NCBI GenBank assembly: GCA_044508675.1
Contig: JBIQHF010000004.1
Location: 62,001-126,000, forward strand
DNA length: 64,000 nucleotides
Direction of reading: 5' to 3'
From: Raineyella sp044508675
GTDB taxonomy: Bacteria > Actinomycetota > Actinomycetes > Propionibacteriales > Propionibacteriaceae
Below, in pieces: positions 28,932 to 39,472 of this stretch. Made by a program: the position numbers and the translations under genes. The number at the start of each line of letters is the position of its first letter. Within the stretch, counting starts at the first letter, position 1. A model generated the notes under the pieces. It did no database searches. It was not told where the DNA came from and saw nothing but the letters and a program-made list of their open reading frames with translations.

Positions 28932-29861
28932 TCAATCCTGGCGCGTACGTCGGGCGGCCCGGTTCAACGTCCGCCACTTCACCAGCGCCTCGGTGCTGAT
29001 GATGACCAGGGAGGTCCAGACCAGCAGGAAACCGGCCCAGCGCCCCGGCGTCATCTGCTCGCCGCGGACCAGCCAGCCGATCAGGAACTGGAGGGTCGGC
29101 GCCACGTACTGCAGCAGACCCATCACCGTCAGGGGCAGCCGCGGAGCCGCATCGGCGAACAGCAGCAGGGGGACCAGTGTGACCAGTCCGCCCACCACCA
29201 GCAGGGTCGTGTGCAGCGGGCCCAGGGCGGTGAAGGTGCTCTGGCCGACCGCACCGAGCCAGACCAGGTAGGCCAGGGCGACCAGGCTGATGCCGGAGGT
29301 CTCCACGACCATCCCGGACAGTGCGTCGACCCGTACCCCCTTCTTCAGCAGGCCGTAGAGGCCGAAGCTGGTCGCCAGCAGCAGCGCGATCCACGGCAGC
29401 GCACCGAGCTCGATCGTCAGCACGACCACGGCGCCACCGGCGATCCCCACCGCCAGCCACTGCAGCCGCGACAGCCGCTCCCGCAGGAACACCACCCCGA
29501 CCAGGATCGACAGGATCGGGTTGATGTAGTAGCCCAGGGCCGTGTCCAGGACGTGGCCGTTGTTGACCGCCCAGATGTAGGTGCCCCAGTTGACACTGAT
29601 CAGGGCGCCGGCCCCGAGGAGGGCCAGCCATTCCCGGCGGCTGTGCAGGTCCTGCCAGAAGCGTCGCCGCAGCACCAGGCAGGCCAGCAGGGCGAAGCCG
29701 AGGGACCAGACGATCCGGTGGGCCAGGATCTCGACCGCGCCCGCCCCGCCGACCAGCGGCCAGTAGAGCGGGAAGAACCCCCAGAGCAGGTACGCGCCGA
29801 CGGCGCCCACCAGGCCGCGCTGGAACTGCACCGGGGACGTGCCGGTCATCGACTCTGGCAT
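28932..29861 (-). CDS. rarD: RarD-like EamA family permease
   Basis: Drug/metabolite-transporter superfamily protein of 309 residues with ten predicted membrane helices in two EamA repeats. RarD-type markers are GAVGAYLLWGFFPLYWPL, AHRIVWSLGFALL, LISVNWGTYIWAVNNGHVL and ALGYYINPILSILVGVVFL. RarD proteins were first named for chloramphenicol sensitivity in Pseudomonas, but the natural substrate is unknown. I start at ATG 29861 because AGGAGGAG lies 3 nt upstream; an in-frame start 14 codons earlier has no such site and adds a non-conserved leader. It is followed closely by the M13 peptidase gene, which has its own apparent promoter. Confidence 0.88.
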   Translation of the reverse strand: MPESMTGTSPVQFQRGLVGAVGAYLLWGFFPLYWPLVGGAGAVEILAHRIVWSLGFALLACLVLRRRFWQDLHSRREWLALLGAGALISVNWGTYIWAVNNGHVLDTALGYYINPILSILVGVVFLRERLSRLQWLAVGIAGGAVVVLTIELGALPWIALLLATSFGLYGLLKKGVRVDALSGMVVETSGISLVALAYLVWLGAVGQSTFTALGPLHTTLLVVGGLVTLVPLLLFADAAPRLPLTVMGLLQYVAPTLQFLIGWLVRGEQMTPGRWAGFLLVWTSLVIISTEALVKWRTLNRAARRTRQD

Positions 29862-29924
29862 GGTCTCCTCCTCCTGACACGTCATGCTCGCTCCTCCACG
29901 CAACGGTCATCCTGACACCAGATC

Positions 29925-29956
29925 CACGAGCGATCAGGCGAGGACCTGCTCGTGGT
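29925..29956 (-). terminator. Hairpin downstream of the polysaccharide deacetylase gene
   Basis: CCACGAGC and GCTCGTGG are exact complements, extended by an AGG/CCT pair across a 4-nt bulge. It lies about 15 nt after the deacetylase stop on the minus strand and lacks a T-run. Confidence 0.45.
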
Positions 29957-29971
29957 GCCGGACGATCCGGC

Positions 29972-30883
29972 TCAGGAGATGACGCCGAACGAGTAGCCCT
30001 GGGCCTTCAGGTCGGCGACGACCTGCGGGAGGGCCTGGTTGGACAGCGTCTTGCCCATCGTGTCGTGCATCAGGATGACCACCACGTTCGGATGCTCCGC
30101 GTATGCGATACCGGACTGGACCATGCCGGCGGCCTCGGCCGGGGTGGACGGGCCCTTGGAGCCCTCGGCGTCCCCGGTCATCGCGTTCCAGTCGATCCAG
30201 GCGAAGCCCTCGGCGGCCAGGGCGGCGTCCGCGCCCGCCATCGAGTTCCAGGACATGTGCCCGCCGGGGTAGCGGAAGCAGGTCGGGGCGTACTCCGGGC
30301 CCAAGGTCTCGCGCAGGACGCCGAGCGCCTTGTTCAGGTCGGACACGATGTGGTCGGGATTCGCGTGGCGCCCCGGGTAGAGGTAGCTGTAGTCGTGGCT
30401 GTAGGAGTGCACACACACCGCGTGGCCCTCTTTGACCTCGCGCCTGAGCAGCTCCGGACCACCGGTGCCCACGCCCTGCGCGCCGGAGATGACGAAGAAC
30501 GTCGCCGGGACCCCGGCGGTCTCCAGCGCCTTCAGGGCGGCCGGCGTCGCGTCCTTGCTGGGGCCGTCGTCGAAGGTCAGGAAGGCGATCTTCGACGTGG
30601 GGTAGTCCTCTGCCGCCGGGCCCTGCACCAGCCACCGGTTGACCTGCTCCGCCGGGTAGGCGTACGACGCCGCCGACGCCGCGTGGTTCGTGCCCGGCTG
30701 CACCAGCGGCGTGGGCGTGGGGGTCGGCGTCTTGACCGGGCTGGCGGCAGCGACCGGCTCGAGCTCCCGGTCAAGGGTGCCCGTGGCCGGGCTGGCACCT
30801 GGCGGGGCACAGGCGACCAGGGACGCGCCGAGCAGCACGGAGAGCGCGAGGGCGGCCAGCGTCGGGGCGATGCGAAATCTCAC
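29972..30883 (-). CDS. Polysaccharide deacetylase (NodB domain) lipoprotein
   Basis: Exported carbohydrate esterase family 4 enzyme, 303 residues. The N-terminus is a lipoprotein signal: RFRI, a hydrophobic core, then the lipobox LVAC at about residues 22-25, followed by a Thr/Pro-rich linker (TPTPTPTPL). The NodB domain has motif 1 LTFDDGPS with the catalytic and metal Asp residues, motif 2 HSYSHDYSY with both metal His, motif 3 RYPGGHMSW, and a late ILMHDTMG His. Likely deacetylates peptidoglycan or another cell-wall glycan; the substrate is not visible. The start is uncertain: GTG 30883 fits signal-peptide length and has TAGCCT seven nt upstream (leaderless). An in-frame start at 30964 would put 27 extra polar residues before the signal. 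Confidence 0.88.
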   Translation of the reverse strand: MRFRIAPTLAALALSVLLGASLVACAPPGASPATGTLDRELEPVAAASPVKTPTPTPTPLVQPGTNHAASAASYAYPAEQVNRWLVQGPAAEDYPTSKIAFLTFDDGPSKDATPAALKALETAGVPATFFVISGAQGVGTGGPELLRREVKEGHAVCVHSYSHDYSYLYPGRHANPDHIVSDLNKALGVLRETLGPEYAPTCFRYPGGHMSWNSMAGADAALAAEGFAWIDWNAMTGDAEGSKGPSTPAEAAGMVQSGIAYAEHPNVVVILMHDTMGKTLSNQALPQVVADLKAQGYSFGVIS

Positions 30884-30890
30884 TCCCCCG

Positions 30891-30896
30891 AGGCTA
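30891..30896 (-). promoter_or_regulatory. Leaderless promoter -10 box of the deacetylase gene
   Basis: Minus-strand TAGCCT, seven nt before the GTG at 30883, with no usable Shine-Dalgarno spacing. Confidence 0.5.
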
Positions 30897-30960
30897 GACA
30901 ACCCGAGGTCACTTCCCCGATTGCCGTGCCGTGCGCCACACCGATCAGTGCGGCGCACGC

Positions 30961-32063
30961 TCACGCGTCAACGCTCCAGGTGTCCTGGCCGTAGAGCAGC
31001 TCCTGCAGCGAGTCCACACCGGTGGCGGTGTCGCCACGCACCGTACGCACCTGCTCGCGGGCCTCGTCGTCGTACGTGGGGCGCTGCACGTTCCGGAAGA
31101 TCCCGATCGGTGAGTGGGCGATGTGGCCGGACTCGCTCAGCCGGGACAGCGCGAATTGGTAGGACGGGTTGTCCGAGTGCGCGTCGTGCACCACGATGGC
31201 CGACGCGTCGACCTCGGAGCGCTCGGCGATCCGCAGCCGCGGGGAGTCCGGGTCGCGGACCACGCACAGGTGGCCGTCGATGCCGAAGATGATCGGCTCG
31301 CCGTGCCTCAGCGGGATGATCGCCTCGGCCGCCTCGTCGCCGCCCTTCAGCGCGTCGAACGCTCCGTCGTTGAAGATCGGGCAGTTCTGGTAGATCTCGA
31401 CCAGCGAGGCGCCGCGGTGGGCGGCGGCCGCCTTCAGGATCTCGCTGAGCCCCTTGCGGTCGGAGTCCAGGGCACGCGCCACGAAGGTGGCCTCCGCGCC
31501 CAGCGCCAGCGACACCGGGTTGATCGGCTGGTCCAGCGACCCCATCGGGGTGGACTTGGTGACCTTGCCCAGCTCGGAGGTGGGGGAGTACTGGCCCTTG
31601 GTCAGCCCGTAGATCCGGTTGTTGAACAGCAGGATCGTGATGTTGACATTGCGTCGCAGGGCATGGATCAGGTGGTTGCCGCCGATGGACAGGGCATCGC
31701 CGTCGCCGGTGATGACGAAGACCGCCAGGTCCTCCCGGGCCGCGGCGACGCCGGTGGCGATGGCCGGGGCGCGTCCGTGGATCGAGTGCATGCCGTACGA
31801 GTTCACGTAGTACGGGAAGCGCGAGGAGCAGCCGATGCCGGAGATGATGACCGTGTTCTCGCGCTTGATGCCGAGCTCGGGCATGAAGCCCTGGAAGGCC
31901 GCGAGGACGGCGTAGTCGCCGCAGCCGGGGCACCAGCGGACCTCCTGGTCGGAGGTGAAGTCCTTGCGGTTCAGTGGCGAGATCGCCAGCGGTACGTGCG
32001 CCAGCCCGGCGATCGCCGGCTGGTGGGCCGTGACGGTGGGCTGTGGGTGGTCATGGGTGGTGG

Positions 32064-32067
<4 letters not shown>
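30961..32067 (-). CDS. korB: 2-oxoacid:ferredoxin oxidoreductase, beta subunit
   Basis: Thiamine diphosphate subunit of a CoA-dependent 2-oxoacid:ferredoxin oxidoreductase, probably using 2-oxoglutarate. The 368 residues contain the [4Fe-4S] ligand motif VRWCPGCGDYAVL, a further Cys in GIGCSSRFPYYV, and the TPP motif GDGDALSIGGNH...NN ending in LLFNNRIYGLTKGQ. Size and composition match actinobacterial KorB. Start is GTG overlapping the korA stop (GTGA), so the two subunits are translationally coupled. The enzyme bypasses the NAD-linked 2-oxoglutarate dehydrogenase and gives reduced ferredoxin. Pyruvate is an alternative substrate. Confidence 0.93.
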
Positions 32068-34019
<1,952 letters not shown>

Positions 34020-34025
34020 CGGTCA

Positions 34026-34031
34026 AGTCTA
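34026..34031 (-). promoter_or_regulatory. Leaderless promoter -10 box of korAB
   Basis: Minus-strand TAGACT, six nt before the GTG at 34019. No convincing -35 box. Confidence 0.55.
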
Positions 34032-34063
34032 AGCCGTGTGAAAAAGGGGCTCAGTTATTGGAT

Positions 34064-34082
34064 CGTCTAATGAGAGTAGACG
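34064..34082. promoter_or_regulatory. Inverted repeat between the divergent korA and nuoB-like promoters
   Basis: CGTCTA and TAGACG flank the 7-nt spacer ATGAGAG. It lies in the AT-richer middle of the 134-nt divergent region (about 34031-34115), upstream of both -10 boxes, where an activator or shared repressor could bind. Arms are short, so chance occurrence is possible. Confidence 0.35.
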
Positions 34083-34141
34083 CATCTCCTTATGAGTTGA
34101 AACGGTTCATGCCGCGGACCGGACCGCGCCGTCGGGTCGCC

Positions 34142-34147
34142 TACGCT
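34142..34147 (+). promoter_or_regulatory. Leaderless promoter -10 box of the nuoB-like operon
   Basis: TACGCT ends six nt before the ATG at 34154; there is no Shine-Dalgarno. This fixes the start of the NuoB-like protein. Confidence 0.5.
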
Positions 34148-34153
34148 GGTCCT

Positions 34154-34585
34154 ATGTCCCCGGTGTCACGTGTCTACGACTGGTTCGGTGACGGGCGGCT
34201 GCTCGTCGCGGACCTGGGGCTGGCCTGCTGCACCCTCGAGTTCGAGGCGGCAGCGCTGGACCGGCCCGAGATCGCCCCGGGCGAGCGGCCGACGGCGCCG
34301 CTCGCGGTGGTCGTCTCCGGCACGGTCCCGGACGCCCTGGTCCCGGTCGTCCGCGAGGCGGTCGACGTCCTCGGCCGGGAGGTCGGGCGGACCCCCCTGG
34401 TGGTGGCGTACGGCGCCTGTGCCAGTTCCGGCGGCCCCTACTGGGACTCGTACGCCGTGGCCGACGGCATCTCGCAATTCCTGCCGGTCGCGGCGTACGT
34501 GCCCGGCTGCCCACCGCCGGCCGGTTCCCTGGAGGACACCCTGGCCGGACTCGCCCGCGCCGGGTCAGGAAAGGCGGACTCATGA
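34154..34585 (+). CDS. NuoB-like iron-sulfur protein (second copy, compact)
   Basis: A 143-residue homologue of complex I subunit B / the small subunit of group 4 hydrogenases. All four N2 cluster ligands are kept: Cys25-Cys26 in DLGLACCTLEFEAA, Cys89 in AYGACASSGGPYWDSYA and Cys119 in AAYVPGCPPPAGSLED. It lacks the longer N-terminus of the main NuoB and is clearly divergent from it. It heads a three-gene unit with ATGA overlaps to a NuoC-like and then a NuoI-like gene, and is divergent from korAB. A longer in-frame start at 34058 is rejected because TACGCT six nt before ATG 34154 suggests a leaderless start there. Inferred role: Fe-S electron carrier in a ferredoxin-linked module; without a NuoD partner nearby its acceptor is unclear. 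Confidence 0.85.
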   Translation: MSPVSRVYDWFGDGRLLVADLGLACCTLEFEAAALDRPEIAPGERPTAPLAVVVSGTVPDALVPVVREAVDVLGREVGRTPLVVAYGACASSGGPYWDSYAVADGISQFLPVAAYVPGCPPPAGSLEDTLAGLARAGSGKADS

Positions 34586-35226
34586 GTCAGGGCACCGACA
34601 TCCCGGTCGAGATCCGCACGGTGGCGTCCCGGGACTGGGTCAGCGCCGCCGAGCGGGCCCGGGACCAGGGCTGGGACCGGTTCGACTGGCTCGACGCCAC
34701 CGACGACATCGGCCGTGCCGACACGGTCACCGTGGTCTGCCAATTGCAGGACCGGTCGGCCCGGCAGTTGCGGCTGCGCACCAGCGTCCCGCGCCGGGAA
34801 GGCTCCCTGCCCACCCTGGCCGGGGTGTTCCCCGGCGCCGGCTGGGCGGAGCGGGAGGCTGCCGAGGGGTTCGCCGTCCAGTTCGCCGGCGGCGACCCGC
34901 GCCGGCTGCTGCTCGGACCGGACGCCCCCGAGGCACCGCTGCTCAAGGACCACCCGCTGGCCGCCCGCGCCGCCGTCCCCTGGCCCGGGGCCGATGACCC
35001 CGACGAGGGTGCTCGGCGCCGCCGCATGGTGCCGCCCGGGGTGCCGGACCCGGCCGTGTGGGGCGACCGGGATCCCGGTGCCGGTCCCGCTGCGCCCGAG
35101 GAGATCGCCGCCAGCACCGCCGGCGGACGCGTCCGCCGTGCCGCGGGCACCGCTCGCGAGGCCGGCGGTCGGGGACGCGCGTCGCGCGGCCCGGCATCCC
35201 GCGACTCCGGAGGCGGGACCCGATGA
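34582..35226 (+). CDS. NuoC-like protein with disordered C-terminal tail
   Basis: 214 residues. The first ~130 resemble the 30-kDa subunit of complex I and EchD-type hydrogenase subunits: DRFDWLDATDDIG near residue 32, and a degenerate form of the NuoC signature, AEREAAEGFAVQFAGGDPRR followed by LLKDHPLAARAAVPWPG, matching HERETYDFFGI...RKDYPL of the main NuoC. The last ~80 residues are Arg/Gly/Ala-rich and look disordered, a feature absent from the main NuoC. ATGA overlaps with both neighbours show a tightly built operon. NuoC subunits act as scaffold beside NuoD; here no NuoD is present, so it may pair with the NuoB-like protein alone. Confidence 0.75.
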   Translation: MSQGTDIPVEIRTVASRDWVSAAERARDQGWDRFDWLDATDDIGRADTVTVVCQLQDRSARQLRLRTSVPRREGSLPTLAGVFPGAGWAEREAAEGFAVQFAGGDPRRLLLGPDAPEAPLLKDHPLAARAAVPWPGADDPDEGARRRRMVPPGVPDPAVWGDRDPGAGPAAPEEIAASTAGGRVRRAAGTAREAGGRGRASRGPASRDSGGGTR

Positions 35227-35546
35227 CCGGCACCCACGGCTCGATCCACCTGATCGAGGACCGCTGCACCAGTTGCATGATCTGCGCCCGGGAGTGCCCG
35301 GTCTGGTGCATCACCGTCGAGTCGCACACCGAGCCGGACCCGGACCAGGCCGGTGCCCGTCGCCCCCGGCTGCACAACGTCCTGGACGAGTTCACCATCG
35401 ACTGGTCGGTGTGCATGTACTGCGGCATCTGCATCGAGGAGTGCCCCTTCGACGCCCTGGAGTGGGGTGAGCGGCACGTGCCCGCGGGGCAGGACCTCGC
35501 GCAACTGCTGCACCGGCGCCCCGACCTTGCGCCCCCAGCGGCGTGA
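35223..35546 (+). CDS. NuoI-like two-cluster ferredoxin protein
   Basis: 107 residues with two complete [4Fe-4S] motifs: Cys15, 18, 21, 25 in CTSCMICARECP and Cys64, 67, 70, 74 in CMYCGICIEECPFDALEW. The arrangement and the FDALEW ending follow NuoI and EchF rather than soluble bacterial ferredoxins, and the ~40-residue spacer is also NuoI-like. The long tail of the main NuoI is missing. ATGA overlap with the NuoC-like gene. Placed opposite korAB, it is the natural candidate for taking electrons from the oxidoreductase (inference). Confidence 0.87.
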   Translation: MTGTHGSIHLIEDRCTSCMICARECPVWCITVESHTEPDPDQAGARRPRLHNVLDEFTIDWSVCMYCGICIEECPFDALEWGERHVPAGQDLAQLLHRRPDLAPPAA

Positions 35547-35588
35547 CCGGTCCCGTACGACACGGCGAAGGCCTGTGCCGAGGACCGG
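35547..35588 (+). terminator. Inverted repeat directly after the NuoBCI-like operon
   Basis: CCGGTCC begins right after the stop codon and pairs with GGACCGG 28 nt later, with a shorter CGGC/GCCG stem inside. No T-run follows. Confidence 0.45.
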
Positions 35589-35712
35589 AAAGCCCTCAGG
35601 AGGAACCGTGGCAACCGGCTGTCCGGATTGGGTGGATCTCAGGCTTCCTGCCTAGTCTGTGAGCTGGGGGACGCTGGGCGTTCCTGGGTTCCATGGGTGC
35701 AGGAGGCGGCGA

Positions 35713-37284
35713 GTGGTGGCAGCGAATCAGGGTTCGGTGGCCTCGACGGGCCTCCGCGGGGCGGTTGCACCGGGACTGGGTGACCGTCTCGAGGATGCGG
35801 TCGCCGCGCTGCGCGCCGAATGGTACGACCCGATGGTCCGCCAGGGGATGCTCGGATTGGTCCTGGTCGTGGCCGGCTCGATCAGCCCCGCCTTCATCCC
35901 GGACAACTCGCCGATCTGGGCCCTGGACATCGCTGCACCCCTGCGTACGCCGGTCGGGGCGACGTTCGCCACCGTCGTCGTGCTCGTCGGGGTCTGGCTG
36001 CTCCTGGACGCCTGGATGCGGTTGCGCCCGGCCTTCACCGGCCGCCACGACTTCCGGGCGGTGCTCGCCCTGTGGTCGGTGCCGCTGCTGCTGGCCCCAC
36101 CGATCTTCAGCCACGACGCCTACTCCTACGCCGCCCAGGGGTGGCTGGTCAGCCAGGGCGTCGACCCCTACCAGGTCGGCCCCGGCGCACTGCCGGGCAA
36201 CTTCGCCGACGCCGTGTCCCGGGTCTGGCTGTACACCCCCGCCCCGTACGGCCCGCTCAGTCTCGCCATCCAGAGGATCCTGGTCGACCTGACCGGCGGC
36301 CACCTGCTAGCCCCGGAGGCCGGCAGCCTGATGCACTCCTACCTCGCCGCGCTGTCGATGCGGATCCCCGCGATGGTCGGGGTCATCCTGATCGCCGCCT
36401 GCCTGCCCGCACTGCTGCGGCATGCGGGCGCCGGCGGGCTGGAGGCCGACCGCGGGATGTGGCTCGGCGTGGCGAACCCGCTGATGATCGTCCACTTCGT
36501 CGGCGGTGCGCACAACGATTCGCTGATGGTCGGGCTCACCGTGCTGGCCCTGTGGCTGGCGACCCGGCAGCGGTTCGTCACCGCAGCGATCGTGGTCGGC
36601 CTCGCCACCGCAGCCAAGCAGCCCGCCGCGCTCGCCGGCTTCGCGGTCGCCTTCCTGGCGCTCGCCCCGCAGGAGCGCCGGTGGTCGGCCTGGCGCATGG
36701 TCGTCCGACGTACGGCCATCACCGGCGCGATCGCGTTCGGGACGTTCGTCGCGGTGTCCCTGGTGACCGGGCTCGGCTTCGGCTGGCTGTCCGCGATGGC
36801 GGTGCCCGGATCCGTGCCGACGATCGCGCCGAGCAGCACCATCTCGCGGATGATCAACGGGGTTGTCCTGCAATGGGGATACTACGAATGGAGCGGGGTG
36901 ATCAGCGGCGCGGTCCGGACCGTCTTCGGGGTCGCGACCGCCGCGTTCATCGTCTGGCTGGCGGCCCGGATCGCCCTGCGCCGCCCGGTGGCCTTCGTCT
37001 CCTGGGGCCTGCTCGCGGCCGCCGTGGGTGGTGCGGCGCTGCACGGCTGGTACCTGCTCTGGGGTGGCGTCCTGGTCCCGGCCGCGCGCCCGTCCGAGCG
37101 GATCGTCCGGGTCGCCACCTGGGTGACCGCCGGCATGGTCTTCTACTACGGCACCAACCTGGCGGTGCGGAACTCCGCCGCCTGGGTCGGGGCCCTGGCG
37201 ATCGTGCCGATGGTGCTGCTCATGCTCCGCCACGACCGGCAGCAGTGGCGGACGCCGACCGCCCAGGTGCCCGCCTCGGTCTGA
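35713..37284 (+). CDS. MptB-like polyprenol-phosphomannose-dependent mannosyltransferase (GT-C fold)
   Basis: Integral membrane glycosyltransferase of 523 residues with a dozen or so hydrophobic segments. The first external loop contains FSHDAYSYAAQG, an acidic catalytic motif typical of MptA/MptB alpha-1,6-mannosyltransferases, followed by GVDPYQVGPGAL and YTPAPYGPLSLAIQ; FVGGAHNDSLMVGL and TAAKQPAALAGF are further family segments. In Corynebacteriales such enzymes build lipomannan cores; here the acceptor is unknown. I start at GTG 35713, which has AGGAGG six nt upstream (the next codon, also GTG, is equally possible). TAGTCT at 35653-35658 is a possible -10 box with TTGGGT 19 nt before it. 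Convergent with the hydrolase gene downstream. Confidence 0.8.
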   Translation: MVAANQGSVASTGLRGAVAPGLGDRLEDAVAALRAEWYDPMVRQGMLGLVLVVAGSISPAFIPDNSPIWALDIAAPLRTPVGATFATVVVLVGVWLLLDAWMRLRPAFTGRHDFRAVLALWSVPLLLAPPIFSHDAYSYAAQGWLVSQGVDPYQVGPGALPGNFADAVSRVWLYTPAPYGPLSLAIQRILVDLTGGHLLAPEAGSLMHSYLAALSMRIPAMVGVILIAACLPALLRHAGAGGLEADRGMWLGVANPLMIVHFVGGAHNDSLMVGLTVLALWLATRQRFVTAAIVVGLATAAKQPAALAGFAVAFLALAPQERRWSAWRMVVRRTAITGAIAFGTFVAVSLVTGLGFGWLSAMAVPGSVPTIAPSSTISRMINGVVLQWGYYEWSGVISGAVRTVFGVATAAFIVWLAARIALRRPVAFVSWGLLAAAVGGAALHGWYLLWGGVLVPAARPSERIVRVATWVTAGMVFYYGTNLAVRNSAAWVGALAIVPMVLLMLRHDRQQWRTPTAQVPASV

Positions 37285-37346
37285 GCGCGTCCACCGCGGT
37301 CCGGGCGGTCGTCGGGGACGGCGCCGCCACCGCCGGCGACGGCGGG

Positions 37347-38402
37347 TCAGTCGGCGAAGAGGGCGGCCACCTCGTCCGGGTCGACGTCCTCGATCGACGC
37401 ATCGGTCCAGCTCGGCCGCTGGTCCTTGTCGACCAGTTGGGCCCGTACGCCCTCGGCGAAGTCCGGCAGCACCGCCAGCCGCTCGGCCACCCGCAGGTCC
37501 TGCGCGAGCACCTCGTGGACACTGGCCATCGCCTGCGCCCGGCGCAGCGCCGATAGGCTGGTCACCACCGAGAGCGGACAGCGCAGCCGCAGCGTCGCCC
37601 CGGCCTGCCGGGCGGCCGGATCGTCACTGTCGAGCAGCCGCTCGAGCACCGTGACCGCGTCCGCCCCCGCGAAGCACTCGTCGATCCAGCCGCGCGAGGG
37701 CCCACCGACGTGCAGGTGGGACAGCGCCGGGTAGGAGATCTCCACCCCGGTGAAGGGGGCACCCTCGGCCAGCGCGTACAGCCACGGGTCGCGCTCGCCG
37801 TCCAGGGCGGACATCACCTCCATCCGGTCCGCGGCGACCATGGCATCCGCGAAGCCGGCGGCCACGGCGTCCGCGCCGTCGACCGTCTCGCCGGTCATCG
37901 CCATCCAGGCGCCGACCTGCCCGGGCGCATGGGCCAGCAGCCACTGCGCGCCCACGTCGGGGGTGAAGCCGATGATCGTCTCCGGCATGGCCAGCCGGGT
38001 GCGCTCGGTGCTCAGCCGGATCGAGCCGTGGCCGGACACCCCGACACCCCCACCCATCACGATGCCGTCCATCAGCGCCACGTACGGCTTGGGGAAGTCG
38101 GCGATCGCGGCGTTCATCGCGTACTCGGCCCGGAAGAAGCCACCCGGTTCGCCGGTCTCCAGCACGTGTGTACGGACCGCCCGGACGTCCCCACCCGAGC
38201 ACAGCCCCCGGTCGCCGGCCCCCTGGACCACCACCGCGCCGATGGCGTCGTCCGCGGCCCACTCGTCGAGCTGGGCGTGGATGTCGGACACCATGGCGAG
38301 GTTCAGTGCGTTGATCGCCCGGGGGCGGTTCAGCACGATCCGGGCCAGCGGCCCATCGGTGCCGAAGAGGACGTCGTCGGTGGTGCGGCTGCTGAGCTCC
38401 AT
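37347..38402 (-). CDS. 3-hydroxyisobutyryl-CoA hydrolase / enoyl-CoA hydratase family protein
   Basis: Crotonase-fold protein of 351 residues. The length and segments GDRGLCSGGDVRAVR, FPKPYVALMDGIVMGGGVGV, STERTRLAMPETIIGFTPDV and GAQWLLAHAPG match 3-hydroxyisobutyryl-CoA hydrolases of valine catabolism better than simple enoyl-CoA hydratases, which are about 260 residues. The catalytic acid lies in the AMPETIIGF region. GGAG six nt before ATG 38402 sets the start; the open frame upstream overlaps xthA antisense and is discarded. Other valine-degradation genes are not in the window, so a broader acyl-CoA hydrolase role is possible. Confidence 0.85.
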   Translation of the reverse strand: MELSSRTTDDVLFGTDGPLARIVLNRPRAINALNLAMVSDIHAQLDEWAADDAIGAVVVQGAGDRGLCSGGDVRAVRTHVLETGEPGGFFRAEYAMNAAIADFPKPYVALMDGIVMGGGVGVSGHGSIRLSTERTRLAMPETIIGFTPDVGAQWLLAHAPGQVGAWMAMTGETVDGADAVAAGFADAMVAADRMEVMSALDGERDPWLYALAEGAPFTGVEISYPALSHLHVGGPSRGWIDECFAGADAVTVLERLLDSDDPAARQAGATLRLRCPLSVVTSLSALRRAQAMASVHEVLAQDLRVAERLAVLPDFAEGVRAQLVDKDQRPSWTDASIEDVDPDEVAALFAD

Positions 38403-38433
38403 CAAGGTCTCCGTTCGGGGGTGCGGGCCGGGG

Positions 38434-39255
38434 TCACACGTCGTAGTCGACCACAACGGGGGCGTGGTCGGAGATCCGGGTGTCGTACGAGGCGTCCCGG
38501 TCGGTGCCGGCCGCGACCACGGTGCGGGCCAGCGCCGGGGTGGCGAGCTGGTAGTCGATCCGCCAGCCGGCATCGTTGTCGAAGGCCTTGCCCCGCCACG
38601 ACCACCACGAGTACGGGCCCTCGCACTCACCGGTATGGCGACGCACCACGTCGACGAGCGTGCGCGGGGACTGGATGGCGCCGATCCACTCGCGTTCCTC
38701 GGGCAGGAAGCCCTCCGACTTCTGGTTGCTCCGCCAGTTCCTGATGTCGAGCCGGTCCGGGGCGATGTTCCAGTCACCCATCACGACGAACTCGCGCCCC
38801 TCCCGGGCCGCCTCGCGCCGGCTCGCGGTCAGGTGCCGGGAGAAGGACCGCAGGAAACGGAACTTGCGCTCCATCTTGGCCAGCGAGGCGGCGTCCTCGT
38901 ACGGGGTGCCACCCTTGGGCACGTACACCGACGCGACCCGGACCCTGAGCCCGCTCGCCAGGTCCAGGTCGGCCTCCACGTACCGACCCTCGGTGTCGAA
39001 CTCCCGGCTGCCGAAGCCGATCCGCACCCGGTGCGGCTCCACCCGGGTCGCCAGCGCGACCCCGTTGCGGCCGGCCAGCGTGCCCGGGTGGTAGATCAGG
39101 TGGTGGTCGCAGAACACGTCCGGCACCTCGGCCTCGGGGCAGCGCATCTCCTGGACGGCGAGCACGTCCGGCGTACGGGCCGCGAACCAGGCCGGGAAAC
39201 CGCGCCGCTCGGCGGCCCGGATCCCGTTGACGTTGAAAGTGGCGATGCGAAGCAC
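38434..39255 (-). CDS. xthA: Exodeoxyribonuclease III (AP endonuclease)
   Basis: Endonuclease/exonuclease/phosphatase-fold DNA repair enzyme of 273 residues acting at abasic sites. Motifs are all present: IATFNVNGIRAA, VQEMRC with the metal Glu, VYVPKGG, MGDWNIAPDRLD, WRIDYQLAT and the catalytic ISDHAPVVVDYD. The GTG start at 39255 has minus-strand TAGGGT six nt upstream and no Shine-Dalgarno. The hydrolase gene lies about 30 nt downstream on the same strand, so they may share a transcript. Confidence 0.95.
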   Translation of the reverse strand: MLRIATFNVNGIRAAERRGFPAWFAARTPDVLAVQEMRCPEAEVPDVFCDHHLIYHPGTLAGRNGVALATRVEPHRVRIGFGSREFDTEGRYVEADLDLASGLRVRVASVYVPKGGTPYEDAASLAKMERKFRFLRSFSRHLTASRREAAREGREFVVMGDWNIAPDRLDIRNWRSNQKSEGFLPEEREWIGAIQSPRTLVDVVRRHTGECEGPYSWWSWRGKAFDNDAGWRIDYQLATPALARTVVAAGTDRDASYDTRISDHAPVVVDYDV

Positions 39256-39261
39256 GGAGCA

Positions 39262-39267
39262 ACCCTA
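39262..39267 (-). promoter_or_regulatory. Leaderless promoter -10 box of xthA
   Basis: Minus-strand TAGGGT, six nt before the GTG at 39255. Confidence 0.55.
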
Positions 39268-39472
39268 GAGGATCCTCGTCGCGGCCCACCTGGGACACCT
39301 GCTGGCCCTGCGGAGCCGAGGCGCCGCCCGTCGGGGGCCGGACGTGCCCGGGATCGTTGCCAGACTGCCGTTCCCTGACTCTGGCGGCCCCGATCGGCGT
39401 CCTGTTCAATGGTGAGAATAGATCGATGAATCCCCGACGTACGACCACTCGTACGCGGCCGAAGGAGGTCCA

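Noticed and set aside
34154..35546. NuoBCI-like trio as part of a group 4 [NiFe] hydrogenase
   Set aside because: No NuoD/EchE-like large subunit with Ni-binding Cys pairs and no hydrogenase maturation genes are in the window, so hydrogenase activity cannot be claimed.
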